Below, piece by piece: positions 43,818 through 52,934 of a stretch of 64,000 nucleotides of DNA (position 1 is the first letter of the stretch; every line of letters starts with the position of its first letter). This stretch comes from MPNP01 sp965221445 (GTDB lineage: Bacteria; Pseudomonadota; Alphaproteobacteria; Rhodobacterales; Rhodobacteraceae). The stretch spans positions 62,001 to 126,000 of the forward strand of contig CBDCSF010000013.1 in assembly GCA_965221445.1 (NCBI GenBank), written 5' to 3'. The notes under the pieces are model-generated. The model ran no database searches and was not told the origin of the DNA. It saw only the letters and a list, made by a program, of their open reading frames with translations. The translations under genes and the position numbers were made by a program.

Positions 43818-45071
43818 GTGGTACGAAGAGTCGTCGTAACAGGTTTAGGGGTAGTTTCACCTTTGGCTTGTGGGGTTGATAAGACCTGGCGGAAATTGTT
43901 GGGCGGACAGGGAGCTTGTAAAACAATCACCAAGTTTGATGCTTCCCATTTAGCAACAAATTATGCTTGTGAAATCTCCACTGATCCAAACGATGGTTTA
44001 AATCCGGATGATTGGTTACCCCTTCGTGAAAGAAGAAAAATAGATGATTTTATGCTTTATGCCATAATTGCCTCAGACCAGGCAATGGCAGATGCTGGAT
44101 GGAAGCCTGAAAGCGAGGAAGAACAATTCAGGTCTGGTGTTTTAATTGGTTCAGGAATTGGGGGTCTTGCTACAATTGCCGAAACCACATTGCAGTTAAA
44201 AGAAAAAGGACCGCGTAGGGTTTCACCGTTTTTTATTCCGGGATCACTAATTAATCTCGCCTCGGGGCAAGTATCCATTCGGCATACTCTCAAGGGGCCG
44301 AATCAGTCGACTGTTACAGCTTGTGCAACCGGGGCTCATGCCTTGGGAGACGCAGCCAAGATCATCATGGCTGATGAAGCCGATGTAATGATTGCAGGAG
44401 GTTCAGAAAGCCCTATTTGTGAAATAGGTATAGCAGGATTTAATGCCTGTAAGGCACTTTCGACTCAGTGGCGAGAACACCCCGAAAAAGCAAGTCGGCC
44501 GTTTGATAAGGACAGAGATGGTTTTGTCATGGGGGAGGGTGCCGGCATTGTGGTACTTGAGGAGTTGACACATGCTCAGAAGAGAGGTGCAAAAATCTAT
44601 GCCGAGGTAACTGGTTACGGCCTATCAGGTGACGCTTATCACATTACAGCACCATCAGAAGATGGTAGTGGAGGGTTAAGGTCCATGGACATGGCCCTAA
44701 AAAAAGCCCATATCAAAGGAGCAGACCTGGATTATGTCAATGCTCATGGAACTTCAACCATGGCAGACCCGATAGAATTGACAGCAATTAGTAGATTGGT
44801 TGGTTCCGACCTGAAATCCGTTTCAATTTCATCAACCAAGTCAGCAATCGGCCATTTGCTTGGTGCAGCAGGTGCTGTTGAAGCAATTTTTGCAATTCTT
44901 ACTATAAGAGATCAGATTGTACCTCCTACAATCAATCTGGATAATCCTGTAGTTTCAAGTGACTTCGATTTGGTCCCAAACATTGCCAAAGAAAGGACAG
45001 TAACCCACGCAATGTCTAATTCCTTTGGTTTCGGGGGCTCAAACGCTACGCTGATCTTTTCAAAATTCTAA
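43818..45071 (+). CDS. fabF: 3-oxoacyl-ACP synthase II
   Basis: Condensing enzyme of fatty-acid elongation, thiolase fold. It has the nucleophile Cys in TVTACATGAHALG (near 167), the two active-site His in NAHGTSTMADPIE and KSAIGHLLGAAGAVE, and the C-terminal gate SNSFGFGGSNA. Length is 417. The start is GTG at 43818, with AGGTGAGG nine bases upstream. mltG begins 1 bp after its stop, so the two are coupled, an arrangement typical of alphaproteobacteria. Confidence 0.97.
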   Translation: MVRRVVVTGLGVVSPLACGVDKTWRKLLGGQGACKTITKFDASHLATNYACEISTDPNDGLNPDDWLPLRERRKIDDFMLYAIIASDQAMADAGWKPESEEEQFRSGVLIGSGIGGLATIAETTLQLKEKGPRRVSPFFIPGSLINLASGQVSIRHTLKGPNQSTVTACATGAHALGDAAKIIMADEADVMIAGGSESPICEIGIAGFNACKALSTQWREHPEKASRPFDKDRDGFVMGEGAGIVVLEELTHAQKRGAKIYAEVTGYGLSGDAYHITAPSEDGSGGLRSMDMALKKAHIKGADLDYVNAHGTSTMADPIELTAISRLVGSDLKSVSISSTKSAIGHLLGAAGAVEAIFAILTIRDQIVPPTINLDNPVVSSDFDLVPNIAKERTVTHAMSNSFGFGGSNATLIFSKF

Positions 45072-45072
45072 A

Positions 45073-46215
45073 ATGAATTTCAAAACCTTTCCTTCGGAGA
45101 TTATTACTTTTCTCCTGGTGTTGGCTTTGGCTGGTGCCGGCATTCTAATTTATTCTAAAAACAAGTTTAACTCGGCGGGTCCTCTGACAGATGCAGTGTA
45201 TTTCAGCATCGAAAGGGGAGATAATATGGAAGAGATCGCCAGTAAACTTCATCAGGAAGGAATTATTTCCAGCAAACTAGTTTTTCAGATAGGAACTTAT
45301 TTGGGTAAAAGGCAAAATCATCTTAACTTTGGTATGTTCGAAATTCCTGCCAGAGCCTCAATGGCAGAGGTACTAGGGATATTAATCAACGCCAATCCCA
45401 GTCTTTACAAATACTCAATCAAATTAATCGTTTCAGGTAAGGGTAATCTGATTCGCCTGAGGGAAAGAATTCCTGTTGAAGGTACCTACATGGAAATTTA
45501 CTCTTCAAGGTATGAAGGGGTTATTCCTCACGAATTTCAGTCTGTACTGGAAAATAATGAACATTTCCTTCTTTCTGTAACCATAGTTGAGGGTCTTACC
45601 AGCTGGGAAATAGTTAATTCCCTAAGGGATGCACCATTTCTGATAGGAGATATTGATTTTATTCCGGAAGAGGGCTCATTAGCACCCAATACCTATTCCA
45701 TTGAGTATCCTACGGATAGGGTGGAATTATTGAACCGAATGGCATCTACCCAAACACGTATACTCAATGAGGAGTGGATAAATAGGCCACAGGAAACACT
45801 CTTGAAGTCACCGGCTGAAGCTTTAATTCTTGCATCCATTATTGAAAAGGAAACCGGGTTGGCAAAGGAAAGGTCTTTAATTTCCTCTGTATTTTCCAAT
45901 CGTTTAGAAAAAAAGATGCTTCTGCAAACTGATCCAACTCTAATATATGGGCTGACAGAAGGGAAGGGGCAGTTGGGTAGAGGGCTCCGACAAAGTGAAT
46001 TGGATAAGGACACACCTTATAATACATATCTTCATCCTGGTTTGCCTCCAACACCAATATCAAATCCCTCACGTCTTTCAATTTACGCGGCCCTCAACCC
46101 TGAAGAAACTGAATTTCTGTTCTTTGTAGCAAACGGTAAAGGAGGGCATGCATTTGCTGAGAATTATTCCGAGCACAGGAAAAACGTCAGGATCTGGAGA
46201 GAATTGAATAATTAG
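45073..46215 (+). CDS. mltG: endolytic transglycosylase MltG
   Basis: Inner-membrane lytic transglycosylase (YceG family) that cuts nascent glycan strands and so ends their growth. One N-terminal membrane segment (about residues 10-28) is followed by a LysM-like region and the catalytic domain with the active-site Glu in SIIEKETGLAKE, then LQTDPTLIYGL and YNTYLHPGLPPTPISNPS. Length is 380. It follows fabF by 1 bp, ending the fatty-acid cluster. Confidence 0.95.
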   Translation: MNFKTFPSEIITFLLVLALAGAGILIYSKNKFNSAGPLTDAVYFSIERGDNMEEIASKLHQEGIISSKLVFQIGTYLGKRQNHLNFGMFEIPARASMAEVLGILINANPSLYKYSIKLIVSGKGNLIRLRERIPVEGTYMEIYSSRYEGVIPHEFQSVLENNEHFLLSVTIVEGLTSWEIVNSLRDAPFLIGDIDFIPEEGSLAPNTYSIEYPTDRVELLNRMASTQTRILNEEWINRPQETLLKSPAEALILASIIEKETGLAKERSLISSVFSNRLEKKMLLQTDPTLIYGLTEGKGQLGRGLRQSELDKDTPYNTYLHPGLPPTPISNPSRLSIYAALNPEETEFLFFVANGKGGHAFAENYSEHRKNVRIWRELNN

Positions 46216-46379
46216 TGACTACATGCATGAAATTCCCAAATATCAGAAAAATGTTTGTTGGCGTTAGAGAGTTGTATTTCTTTTAAGGACAAAGAAATCA
46301 TATAAGCACCAAATCAAAATAGTATTGGTGGATCATATGATCATATTGCTTGATTGATACAATGACATTCGGTTTTAAA

Positions 46380-48767
46380 TTATTGGTCAGTCGATTTCTT
46401 GCTTGATAATCCTCTTTCGACGGCTATACGGAGTGTTTCAATGACTTCTGTAGATAAGGCTAATTCCTTGGTACTCTCAAGAAGATATTGCATATATGAA
46501 ATATCATCCTGATATTGTTTAAATTGTCTTTCATAGGTTGCCCTATTCTTGGTACAAACCAAAGTATATGGCCTTCCATCTTTCACGGTGTAAAAATCTA
46601 TATCAAGATTATCTCTCGTGATGACATTCTCCAGATGCCGCCTGATTTCCTGGATAGCACTGATGCGTAGTTCAAAAACAGTTGGTGATCGACAAAAATC
46701 TCTCAGTTTTCCACACTCCCGATATCTGGTAAATCTATTGACTGTAGGTAATTTCCAGTCAGACGGAAATTTAGGTGGGGTTTCACTACGTGCCAGAAGG
46801 AATCTGGCAGAGTGATACCACAGATCATTTAGTACCTTAACCACTTCAATGTTTCTATGTCCCAATGCGATTAGTTTAGGAAGCAAGCCAGGAAGAGTTA
46901 CATCTGGCTTTACCAAGTCTTCACGCTCAATCATCGCCCTAGAGAGGTTTACCAACTCTTCCTTCAATCCTAGTTTGCAGGTCAGCGAAAACAGGCATAT
47001 AAATTTATCTTCACTCAATGGTAAAGTCCGATGCCAATACCAATCGCCAGAATTTAAACCAACTTTTGGAATGTTTTCGATAATGACGGATAAGATTTTT
47101 TGCAAGGTTTGATTCGATATTGGATTAGAAGAACCTTGACGTATATTTTCACCACTACATACATCATAAATTCTATCAGCCAAATCTACAAAATTACCAA
47201 TTTTCGTAGAAGATTTTTCTGCGACAAACTTTATAAGTTGCGGACTTACTTTGCCCTCAGGAAGCCGCTTTGCAAGGCTGATAAGGATATCATTAAGATC
47301 AGGGTTATAGCATGAAAAAACAATACTTCTAAGAATAATTTGTAACTTATCGTTGCTGACATTTTCGACTAATGTTTGCAGAAAATTCTTTGCTGTGATT
47401 GAGGTTTTAGGCTCAAAGACGTCTTCAAATGAAATTGTTAGCAATTGCTCCAGCAGATGGTTAGCCAAATCTCGTAACTGTTCAGGTGGTTGTTTGTCAT
47501 CAAGAGCTTTTTGCCATAAATCAGAAAGATATATCAGGCATATTCCAGGTGATGCTGATTTCGCCACAAACAAAGTCTCGTTTCGTGGCCAGAAAACCAG
47601 GGCTGCATTGTGATAAATACGATCCCGAGTCGCACCTGCATTACCAGTAGGACCATAGTAATCATCTTCGTCTGCAAGATCCGTATCCAGCCCACCTTCT
47701 GGCATCATCTCACCCGGAAAAGGAAACAGTTCACAAGGAACTACATCGGATTCAATCAGTGGTTTCAATTCTTTCAAACTAGAAATGGTTTCAATGTGCT
47801 CAGGTAAATCATAATCTTCATCAAAACCTAGATCAATAGTGTCGTGTACATCAAGTATAGCGGTACAGATAACATGATCAGTCATTTTTGCTATTGCCAG
47901 TAGAATTCCCCCAATCGTTGCATCTGTGTTTTTCAGGGTTCCGAAGGAAAGACCTGCTTCCGTATAATCGTGCTCAAGTACCCAGATAAGTTTATTGTCC
48001 CTTGAACTTTTTCTGGTGATTGACTTAAGCTCCTTAGCAAGTGGCTTGATAAAGACATTGGCTTCTGGAGGAGGGGCAGGGAGACTCTTTCCAGGATTAA
48101 CCAGCAGATTATACACCAGGCAAATTCTATGACCGGAGGTGACAGGACGTATCTCATGTTCACAATCAGCATAAAAGGTAACCCAGTAAAGTTCGGCAGG
48201 GTCGTCAGTTGTCATGCTAATGACCTGTTCCTGTCCGTTATGACGTATTACAATTTCACCGCCAGTACCAATAACAGGTAATGAAATAACCAGTGTTGCC
48301 ACCATCCCATCAGCTTTTTCAGTATCGCGATGAGGAGAAAAGAATCCTCCTGTATCATAAACCAGCAACTTGTAGAAATCAGCACTGATGCTATCTTCAG
48401 GACAACCGAGACCTTTAGTGGCCTGGTATAGAATATCCTTGAAAGTTTGTTCCCAAGTCTTGCCTGTAATCTGGACCTTTACGGGCTCAAATTGTCTACT
48501 ATCACGTACTTTGGGATCAATGATTGTTGCAGTCCCTCTTCCAAAAGGAGATTGTTCAGCAGAATCCAGTAATTGCCTGACCTGAAATTCTGGAACAGGA
48601 AAGGAAAGCAAACCTACCGGTTCAACTTCAATCCTTGGCATTGGTACAATTGAGCGGCCGTGTGCAAAGTAATCTCCGGGTTGGTTCAACTTGGCAATCA
48701 ATTCTTCAAATTTTGCCAATCGTTTGTTTGGCTTTGTTAAATCCTCAAGGGTTGTAAATTCGTCCAT
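46380..48767 (-). CDS. large 2OG-Fe(II) oxygenase domain protein
   Basis: A 795-residue cytoplasmic protein with an N-terminal 2-oxoglutarate/Fe(II) oxygenase domain: the HxD pair (His146, Asp148) in FFSPHRDTEK, then GTGGEIVIRH, the distal His204 in FYADCEHEI and the 2OG-binding Arg214 in GHRICLVYNL. The remaining ~550 residues are mostly helical without motifs I recognise. Related multidomain 2OG oxygenases occur in bacteria and fungi, and their substrates are largely unknown. The frame opens at a GTG at 48815, but that codon lies in the terminal repeat of an IS element. The ATG at 48767 with CAGGAAG five bases ahead is the natural start. The IS has inserted about 41 bp upstream, possibly changing expression. 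Confidence 0.8.
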   Translation of the reverse strand: MDEFTTLEDLTKPNKRLAKFEELIAKLNQPGDYFAHGRSIVPMPRIEVEPVGLLSFPVPEFQVRQLLDSAEQSPFGRGTATIIDPKVRDSRQFEPVKVQITGKTWEQTFKDILYQATKGLGCPEDSISADFYKLLVYDTGGFFSPHRDTEKADGMVATLVISLPVIGTGGEIVIRHNGQEQVISMTTDDPAELYWVTFYADCEHEIRPVTSGHRICLVYNLLVNPGKSLPAPPPEANVFIKPLAKELKSITRKSSRDNKLIWVLEHDYTEAGLSFGTLKNTDATIGGILLAIAKMTDHVICTAILDVHDTIDLGFDEDYDLPEHIETISSLKELKPLIESDVVPCELFPFPGEMMPEGGLDTDLADEDDYYGPTGNAGATRDRIYHNAALVFWPRNETLFVAKSASPGICLIYLSDLWQKALDDKQPPEQLRDLANHLLEQLLTISFEDVFEPKTSITAKNFLQTLVENVSNDKLQIILRSIVFSCYNPDLNDILISLAKRLPEGKVSPQLIKFVAEKSSTKIGNFVDLADRIYDVCSGENIRQGSSNPISNQTLQKILSVIIENIPKVGLNSGDWYWHRTLPLSEDKFICLFSLTCKLGLKEELVNLSRAMIEREDLVKPDVTLPGLLPKLIALGHRNIEVVKVLNDLWYHSARFLLARSETPPKFPSDWKLPTVNRFTRYRECGKLRDFCRSPTVFELRISAIQEIRRHLENVITRDNLDIDFYTVKDGRPYTLVCTKNRATYERQFKQYQDDISYMQYLLESTKELALSTEVIETLRIAVERGLSSKKSTDQ

Positions 48768-48932
48768 TTGCTTCCTGTAATTTCTGATCCATCTAGCGTA
48801 TAGATTCAAGGGCACATCTATTAAATAATTTCAGCCATTATTTTCAAAATCACCCTTCATCCTCTGGTTTTATTGTTTCGGATGTGATTCACTGTTGTCC
48901 AACACTAAAGACTTACACTTTCACTGTAAACC

Positions 48933-49953
48933 ATGAGGATTGCAATGCCCAACCGCCACCTACTTGAAGATGATGAACATCTGCGGGCCCTCCGCGAATT
49001 CAACGATCTGGAACTGATCGGGAAGCAAGTTGATTGGGAACTCTTCCGGCCCCTGCTTGAGGAGATTTTTGGTCCTCCTCGCACGGAAGGTCGTGGACGC
49101 CGGTCTTGGGATTATCTTGTCATCTTTCGCTGTATTCTGTTGGGGGTCATGAATTCCCTGAGTGATCGTGATTTGCAACACAAGCTTCTGGAACGGTTTT
49201 CCTTTCAGTCTTTTGCCGGTATTGTTGAGAGGAATCGTGTCCCGGACCAGAAGACGATCTGGAAGTATCGCGACATGCTTGAGAAGGCGGATAGTATTGA
49301 CCGGTTGTTTGATCTTTTTTTGAACCCGTTAGACAACCGGGGTTATGGTTTGAACACTGGGGGACAGATCGTTGATTCGTCGCTGAATGATGTTCCCCGT
49401 CCCCGTAATACCCGTTAAGAGAATGCTCAGGTCAAGCAAGGTGAGGTTCCATCGGAGTAGGCTGGCACTCCGAACAAATTACGTAAAAAAGAATGGTGCC
49501 AGTCGTTTTGGATACAAGAACCATATCGCCGTTGACCAAGGGATGAAGTTGATCATCAATTGGGATGTAACCACTGGCGAAGTCCATGACAGTCAAGTGT
49601 TTGAGGCGTTGTTGGGGGTACGCCCGGAGGGTGACCGTCGTGTTTGGGTCGACAGTGCCTATCGTTCGCAGGACAGTATTACGCATGTGGTTTGGATGGG
49701 ATTGTATCCACGTCTCAATCACAAGGCGAAAAGGGGGACACCGTTGAGTGATCACCAGCGTTCATTGAACAGTATTTATTCACGTGTTAGATGTCGAGTT
49801 GAGCATGTATTTGGGTCTATTAGGAACGATCTGAAAGGTGGTTATATGCGCTGCATTGGTTATGGCCGTGCCCGGGTTTGGATTGGATTAGTCAATCTTT
49901 GCTACAATCTGAGGCGTTTCAGTTATCTGGAGAGGGAAGCCGAGGCTGTGTAG
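48933..49953 (+). pseudogene. IS5-family transposase, broken by two stops and a frameshift
   Basis: DDE transposase of the IS5 family. The first part (48933-49418) has the N-terminal DUF772-type region and the first catalytic Asp in GGQIVDSSLNDVPRPRNTR. It then meets a TAA, and 14 codons later a TAG (PSE*AGTPNK). The rest is in the +1 frame from about 49480 and has KKNGASRFGYKNH, the second Asp in VWVDSAYRSQD and the Glu in RVEHVFG. Comparison with intact relatives, from memory, suggests that a short segment like (Q)KDxDARWT is also missing at the junction. Three lesions make programmed frameshifting an unlikely explanation. Confidence 0.85.
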
Positions 49954-50149
49954 GGCGACTTATGTCGAGAGGTTCCGAAAGAAGGGGGAGGTGTGTGTAA
50001 GAGGGTGATTAAGAGGTGAATTTGGCCCAAAGGAGACCGGATTGAGTAAAGATTTATGAAAAACACTTCATTTTGGAGATAGAACGTTTAAAAATTGTTG
50101 CTTAAAGATCAGGGGGAATCTCTGAAAATCGTTAAAATAGAGGTGCCCT
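49772..50149. repeat. 378-bp direct repeat, copy 1 (right end of the IS)
   Basis: Identical, base for base on reading, to 51389-51766. It covers the last 60 or so transposase codons, the 196-bp non-coding tail and the right terminal repeat. Confidence 0.95.
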
Positions 50150-50280
50150 TCGGAAGTTTTATTCGCTTATCTAGCTCACTTATTATTACCAAAATAGTTT
50201 TTTGGAAGTGCTTCCAATACCTCTTAGGATGAGTTTGGTGGTTTTCAGGCTAATCTGTCCTGATCAGTATTTGATCCTAG

Positions 50281-50537
50281 TCAAGAGGGCTGGGTGAGAA
50301 GACCGACTGCCCCGATGATTATGATAACCGCAGCAACCACCGCCCCGATCGTCCATTGAATCTGGACCTTTTGTCCGCGTTCAATATCAGTGCGCATGGC
50401 GTTTTGGTCAGCCCGCATGGCTTCCAGGGTTTTGTCAATATCTGCCCTCATGGTATTCAATGTGCCGTCAATATTTGCTTCCATGATCTTCACATCTTCT
50501 TCAGAAGTTCAAAGCGGTGTTCTAGTCTTTCACTCAT
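50281..50537 (-). pseudogene. small coiled-coil protein with C-terminal membrane segment, frameshifted
   Basis: The - strand reads MSERLEHRFELLKK from an ATG at 50537, then runs into a TGA. One base out of phase it continues DVKIMEANIDGTLNT through a heptad-rich stretch (MRADIDKTLEAMRADQNAMR) and a membrane segment (about 20 hydrophobic residues) to a stop at 50281. Adding one A in the AAGAAGATG run restores a continuous protein of about 87 residues. The downstream part alone (from the ATG at 50493) would give 70 residues and could still be made. Family not recognised; small coiled-coil/TM proteins of this type are common and uncharacterised. Confidence 0.55.
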
Positions 50538-50744
50538 AATACAGATATAGCAAAGAAGGTCCCATAAATCAATTCGGGATTTATTTTAACTGCTCAGAAG
50601 TATGTGCCCCGTTCAGGGTTTCTGAAAAGCAGGCATATCCTGTCCATCACCTAAATGCATATCGGCATTTGGGTAAAGAGTAGGGGATATCGGAACAAGA
50701 AACGGTTCATTACCGATATCTACTTCCATTTGGGTGGTCTGAAC

Positions 50745-50930
50745 CTATATCCTGATGGAGTCAAAAGATGATCTTACCCACCAAAACAGGGGAAGCCCCA
50801 GTTTTGATACATATTCTACAAATGGAATCCATGCAATGCCAACGAATGTAACTAAATCGCCCAACTCACGCAACGGACGCAAAAAGTAATGAAGGAGAAA
50901 CGCTATTAAGAATCTCCAAAAAATTGTCAA
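50745..50930 (-). CDS. small hydrophobic protein, uncertain
   Basis: 61-codon frame from a TTG at 50930, largely hydrophobic with two possible membrane segments and several aromatic residues (LPLFWWVRSSF near the end). No good Shine-Dalgarno or ATG is present. It lies in the decayed islet next to a broken membrane-protein frame, so it may be a remnant as well. Function unknown. Confidence 0.3.
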   Translation of the reverse strand: MTIFWRFLIAFLLHYFLRPLRELGDLVTFVGIAWIPFVEYVSKLGLPLFWWVRSSFDSIRI

Positions 50931-50972
50931 AAACGGGTATTTTGTTGAATAAAAAATGGAACGAAAACGACT

Positions 50973-51203
50973 TTACCCAGGTATAGATACGGGTTCTTCA
51001 GTCAATAATCCGTCGATTAATCCAAAGGCCATGTAGATTAAGATAAAAGGTAACCATCGCAGCGCAGAAATCAGGTAGTCAGACACCTGTAGAATATCCA
51101 CAAAGCCAGGCTCAAGCCACATGTAAAAAAACCACCCGTACCAGACAGATACAAGTATTGCCTAAAACGTAACAATCGGGATGAGGGAATTCAGTTTTTT
51201 CAT
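50973..51203 (-). pseudogene. small membrane protein with internal stop
   Basis: The - strand from an ATG at 51203 reads MKKLNSLIPIVTF, a TAG at codon 14, then AILVSVWYGWFFYMWLEPG and further hydrophobic sequence (RWLPFILIYMAFGLIDGLL) to a TAA at 50973: 77 codons including both stops, with two apparent membrane segments. The frame on both sides of the TAG looks like one protein. TAG is used as a normal stop elsewhere in the window (for example fabD), so recoding is unlikely. Family not recognised. Confidence 0.5.
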
Positions 51204-51225
51204 TTCATAAATTTATAATGTGTAT

Positions 51226-51388
51226 TTATGATTGCTTGGATAGTGATATGTCGGATACAAGAGCCATGAATTCTTCCAGTGTATAAAGAATCTCATCAAC
51301 CCTTGGGCGATAGATGATATGTACACATTGGATTTCTAAAGGAACCATATCCAAATACTTATTGGGATCATAATAAACATCGTTAAGG
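51226..51388 (-). pseudogene. 3' fragment of a gene cut by the IS copy
   Basis: The - strand is open from the edge of the IS fragment to a TAA at 51226-51228 and reads as protein: NDVYYDPNKYLDMVPLEIQ, later VDEILYTLEEFMAL and a SLSKQS end. The frame meets a TGA a few codons inside the IS copy, so the 5' part of this gene has been lost or displaced. Family not recognised. Confidence 0.45.
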
Positions 51389-51766
51389 GTATTTATTCAC
51401 GTGTTAGATGTCGAGTTGAGCATGTATTTGGGTCTATTAGGAACGATCTGAAAGGTGGTTATATGCGCTGCATTGGTTATGGCCGTGCCCGGGTTTGGAT
51501 TGGATTAGTCAATCTTTGCTACAATCTGAGGCGTTTCAGTTATCTGGAGAGGGAAGCCGAGGCTGTGTAGGGCGACTTATGTCGAGAGGTTCCGAAAGAA
51601 GGGGGAGGTGTGTGTAAGAGGGTGATTAAGAGGTGAATTTGGCCCAAAGGAGACCGGATTGAGTAAAGATTTATGAAAAACACTTCATTTTGGAGATAGA
51701 ACGTTTAAAAATTGTTGCTTAAAGATCAGGGGGAATCTCTGAAAATCGTTAAAATAGAGGTGCCCT
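51389..51766 (+). mobile_element. IS right-end fragment (378-bp repeat, copy 2)
   Basis: Identical to 49772-50149 and ending at the same terminal base before unrelated sequence (CAATAAA here, TCGGAAG in copy 1). The left two-thirds of the element is absent. It is in the same orientation as the full element, 1.24 kb away, so the two can recombine and delete the intervening islet. Confidence 0.9.
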
Positions 51767-52112
51767 CAATAAATTGTCAGGGCGTTATTTCATCAAGTCA
51801 GTGACAAGAAAATGAAAATTATAAAAACGCCTAAAAGGTATTTCCTGAATTTAAAACTGAAGTTATTTACTGGAAAATGTTTTCTACTCAACATATAAAG
51901 TATGTTGGTTGAGGATAAATACCCATGCGCCACTAAAATCATTTCTTGCTCATCTTGGAATTGGCATTCACTCAGAGATTGCATAAATCTTATTCTCTAC
52001 GATGAGAAGCAGGTAACTTTCAAACCTTAGGAATCATGAAAATCCATTGAAAAATTATTGATTGTTCCTAATCTTTAACAGTACGAGCTTACTTTCCCTA
52101 TTAGGAGCAAAT
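51767..52112. other. 346-bp stretch without a recognised gene
   Basis: Between the IS fragment and cysE. A - strand frame at 51793-51984 (63 codons, hydrophobic end) lacks a ribosome binding site and family resemblance, so it is not called. The region must contain the cysE promoter, but no clear -35/-10 pair was identified. Confidence 0.35.
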
Positions 52113-52922
52113 ATGGCTGAAGCGTCAGAAAAACTGGTTCAACTAGATCCCGTATGGACTCGTCTTCGAGATGAGGCCAAGGAAATAATTTCCGATGATC
52201 CCTTATTGTCGGGCTTGATATATTCGGGTGTACTTCATCATGAATCATTGGAAAAAGCTCTGGCCTTTCGATTTTCGATTAAGATGGCATCGCTTGAGTT
52301 ATCCGAGCAACTCCTTAGAGAGATCGCTGATGAAGCCCTTAAAACCGACCCCGGAATCGGATATGCTGCCAGGGCTGATATAATTGCAGTCTATGACAGA
52401 GATCCAGCTTGTCAGACTTTCTACCAGCCACTTTTGTTTTTCAAAGGTTTCCAAGCCTTGCAATGTTATAGGATTGGTAGATGGTTGTGGGAAAACAATC
52501 GCAAGGATTTGGCATATTTCATCCAGATGCGAACCTCAGAAGTATTTGGGGTTGATATCCATCCTGGAGCAGTAATTGGCCATAGCGTATTAATTGATCA
52601 TGCCCACTCAATTGTAATTGGAGAAACTGCAGTTGTTGGAAACAATGTTTCCATGTTACATTCTGTGACTTTGGGTGGTACCGGCAAGGAAGATGGAGAT
52701 CGACATCCTAAAGTTGGTAAAGGTGTTTTACTTGGTGCAGGAGCTAAGGTTCTTGGTAATATCAAAATTGGTGACTGTGCACGGGTGGCAGCAGGTTCAG
52801 TGGTGCTGGAAGATGTGCCAGGGTGTAAAACAGTTGCTGGTATTCCAGCAAGAATTGTAGGTGATGCAGGTTGTGATGAACCTTCAAAAACGATGGTGCA
52901 TTTTTTTCATCCCAGTGCTTAG
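52113..52922 (+). CDS. cysE: serine O-acetyltransferase
   Basis: Acetylates L-serine with acetyl-CoA, the committed step of cysteine synthesis. The N-terminal helical domain includes PVWTRLRDEAKEI. The C-terminal left-handed beta helix of hexapeptide repeats begins near DIHPGAVIGHSVLIDHAH, with the catalytic Asp/His pair in LIDHAHSIVIGE and in VTLGGTGK. The frame opens at 52062, but the ATG at 52113 has AGGAG five bases upstream. Length from there is 269. It is convergent with pdhC, 12 bp away. Confidence 0.95.
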   Translation: MAEASEKLVQLDPVWTRLRDEAKEIISDDPLLSGLIYSGVLHHESLEKALAFRFSIKMASLELSEQLLREIADEALKTDPGIGYAARADIIAVYDRDPACQTFYQPLLFFKGFQALQCYRIGRWLWENNRKDLAYFIQMRTSEVFGVDIHPGAVIGHSVLIDHAHSIVIGETAVVGNNVSMLHSVTLGGTGKEDGDRHPKVGKGVLLGAGAKVLGNIKIGDCARVAAGSVVLEDVPGCKTVAGIPARIVGDAGCDEPSKTMVHFFHPSA

Positions 52923-52934
52923 TTCCGAATCTTA

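Larger units (their letters stand above)
48809..50149 (+). mobile_element. IS5-type insertion sequence, inactive
   Basis: About 1341 bp bounded by imperfect terminal inverted repeats: left AGGGCACATCTATT (48809-48822), and right, read inward on the - strand, AGGGCACCTCTATT, one mismatch in 14. The right boundary at 50149 is confirmed by a second copy of the right end at 51389-51766, which diverges from this copy at exactly the same base. It contains one decayed transposase gene. No convincing target-site duplication was found. Codon use and base composition inside (richer in G+C) differ from the flanks. Confidence 0.85.

Noticed and set aside
49387..49480. First 30 codons of the downstream transposase frame as a real orfB start
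   Set aside because: They are an out-of-frame reading of conserved orfA sequence; homology of the second part begins only at about 49480.
50973..51203. Recoding of TAG (stop-codon reassignment or pyrrolysine)
   Set aside because: TAG terminates several intact genes in the window, and the TAG-bearing frames lie in a visibly decayed islet.
51793..51984. 63-codon - strand frame with a hydrophobic end next to the IS fragment
   Set aside because: No ribosome binding site, no family resemblance, and low-complexity AT-rich sequence.
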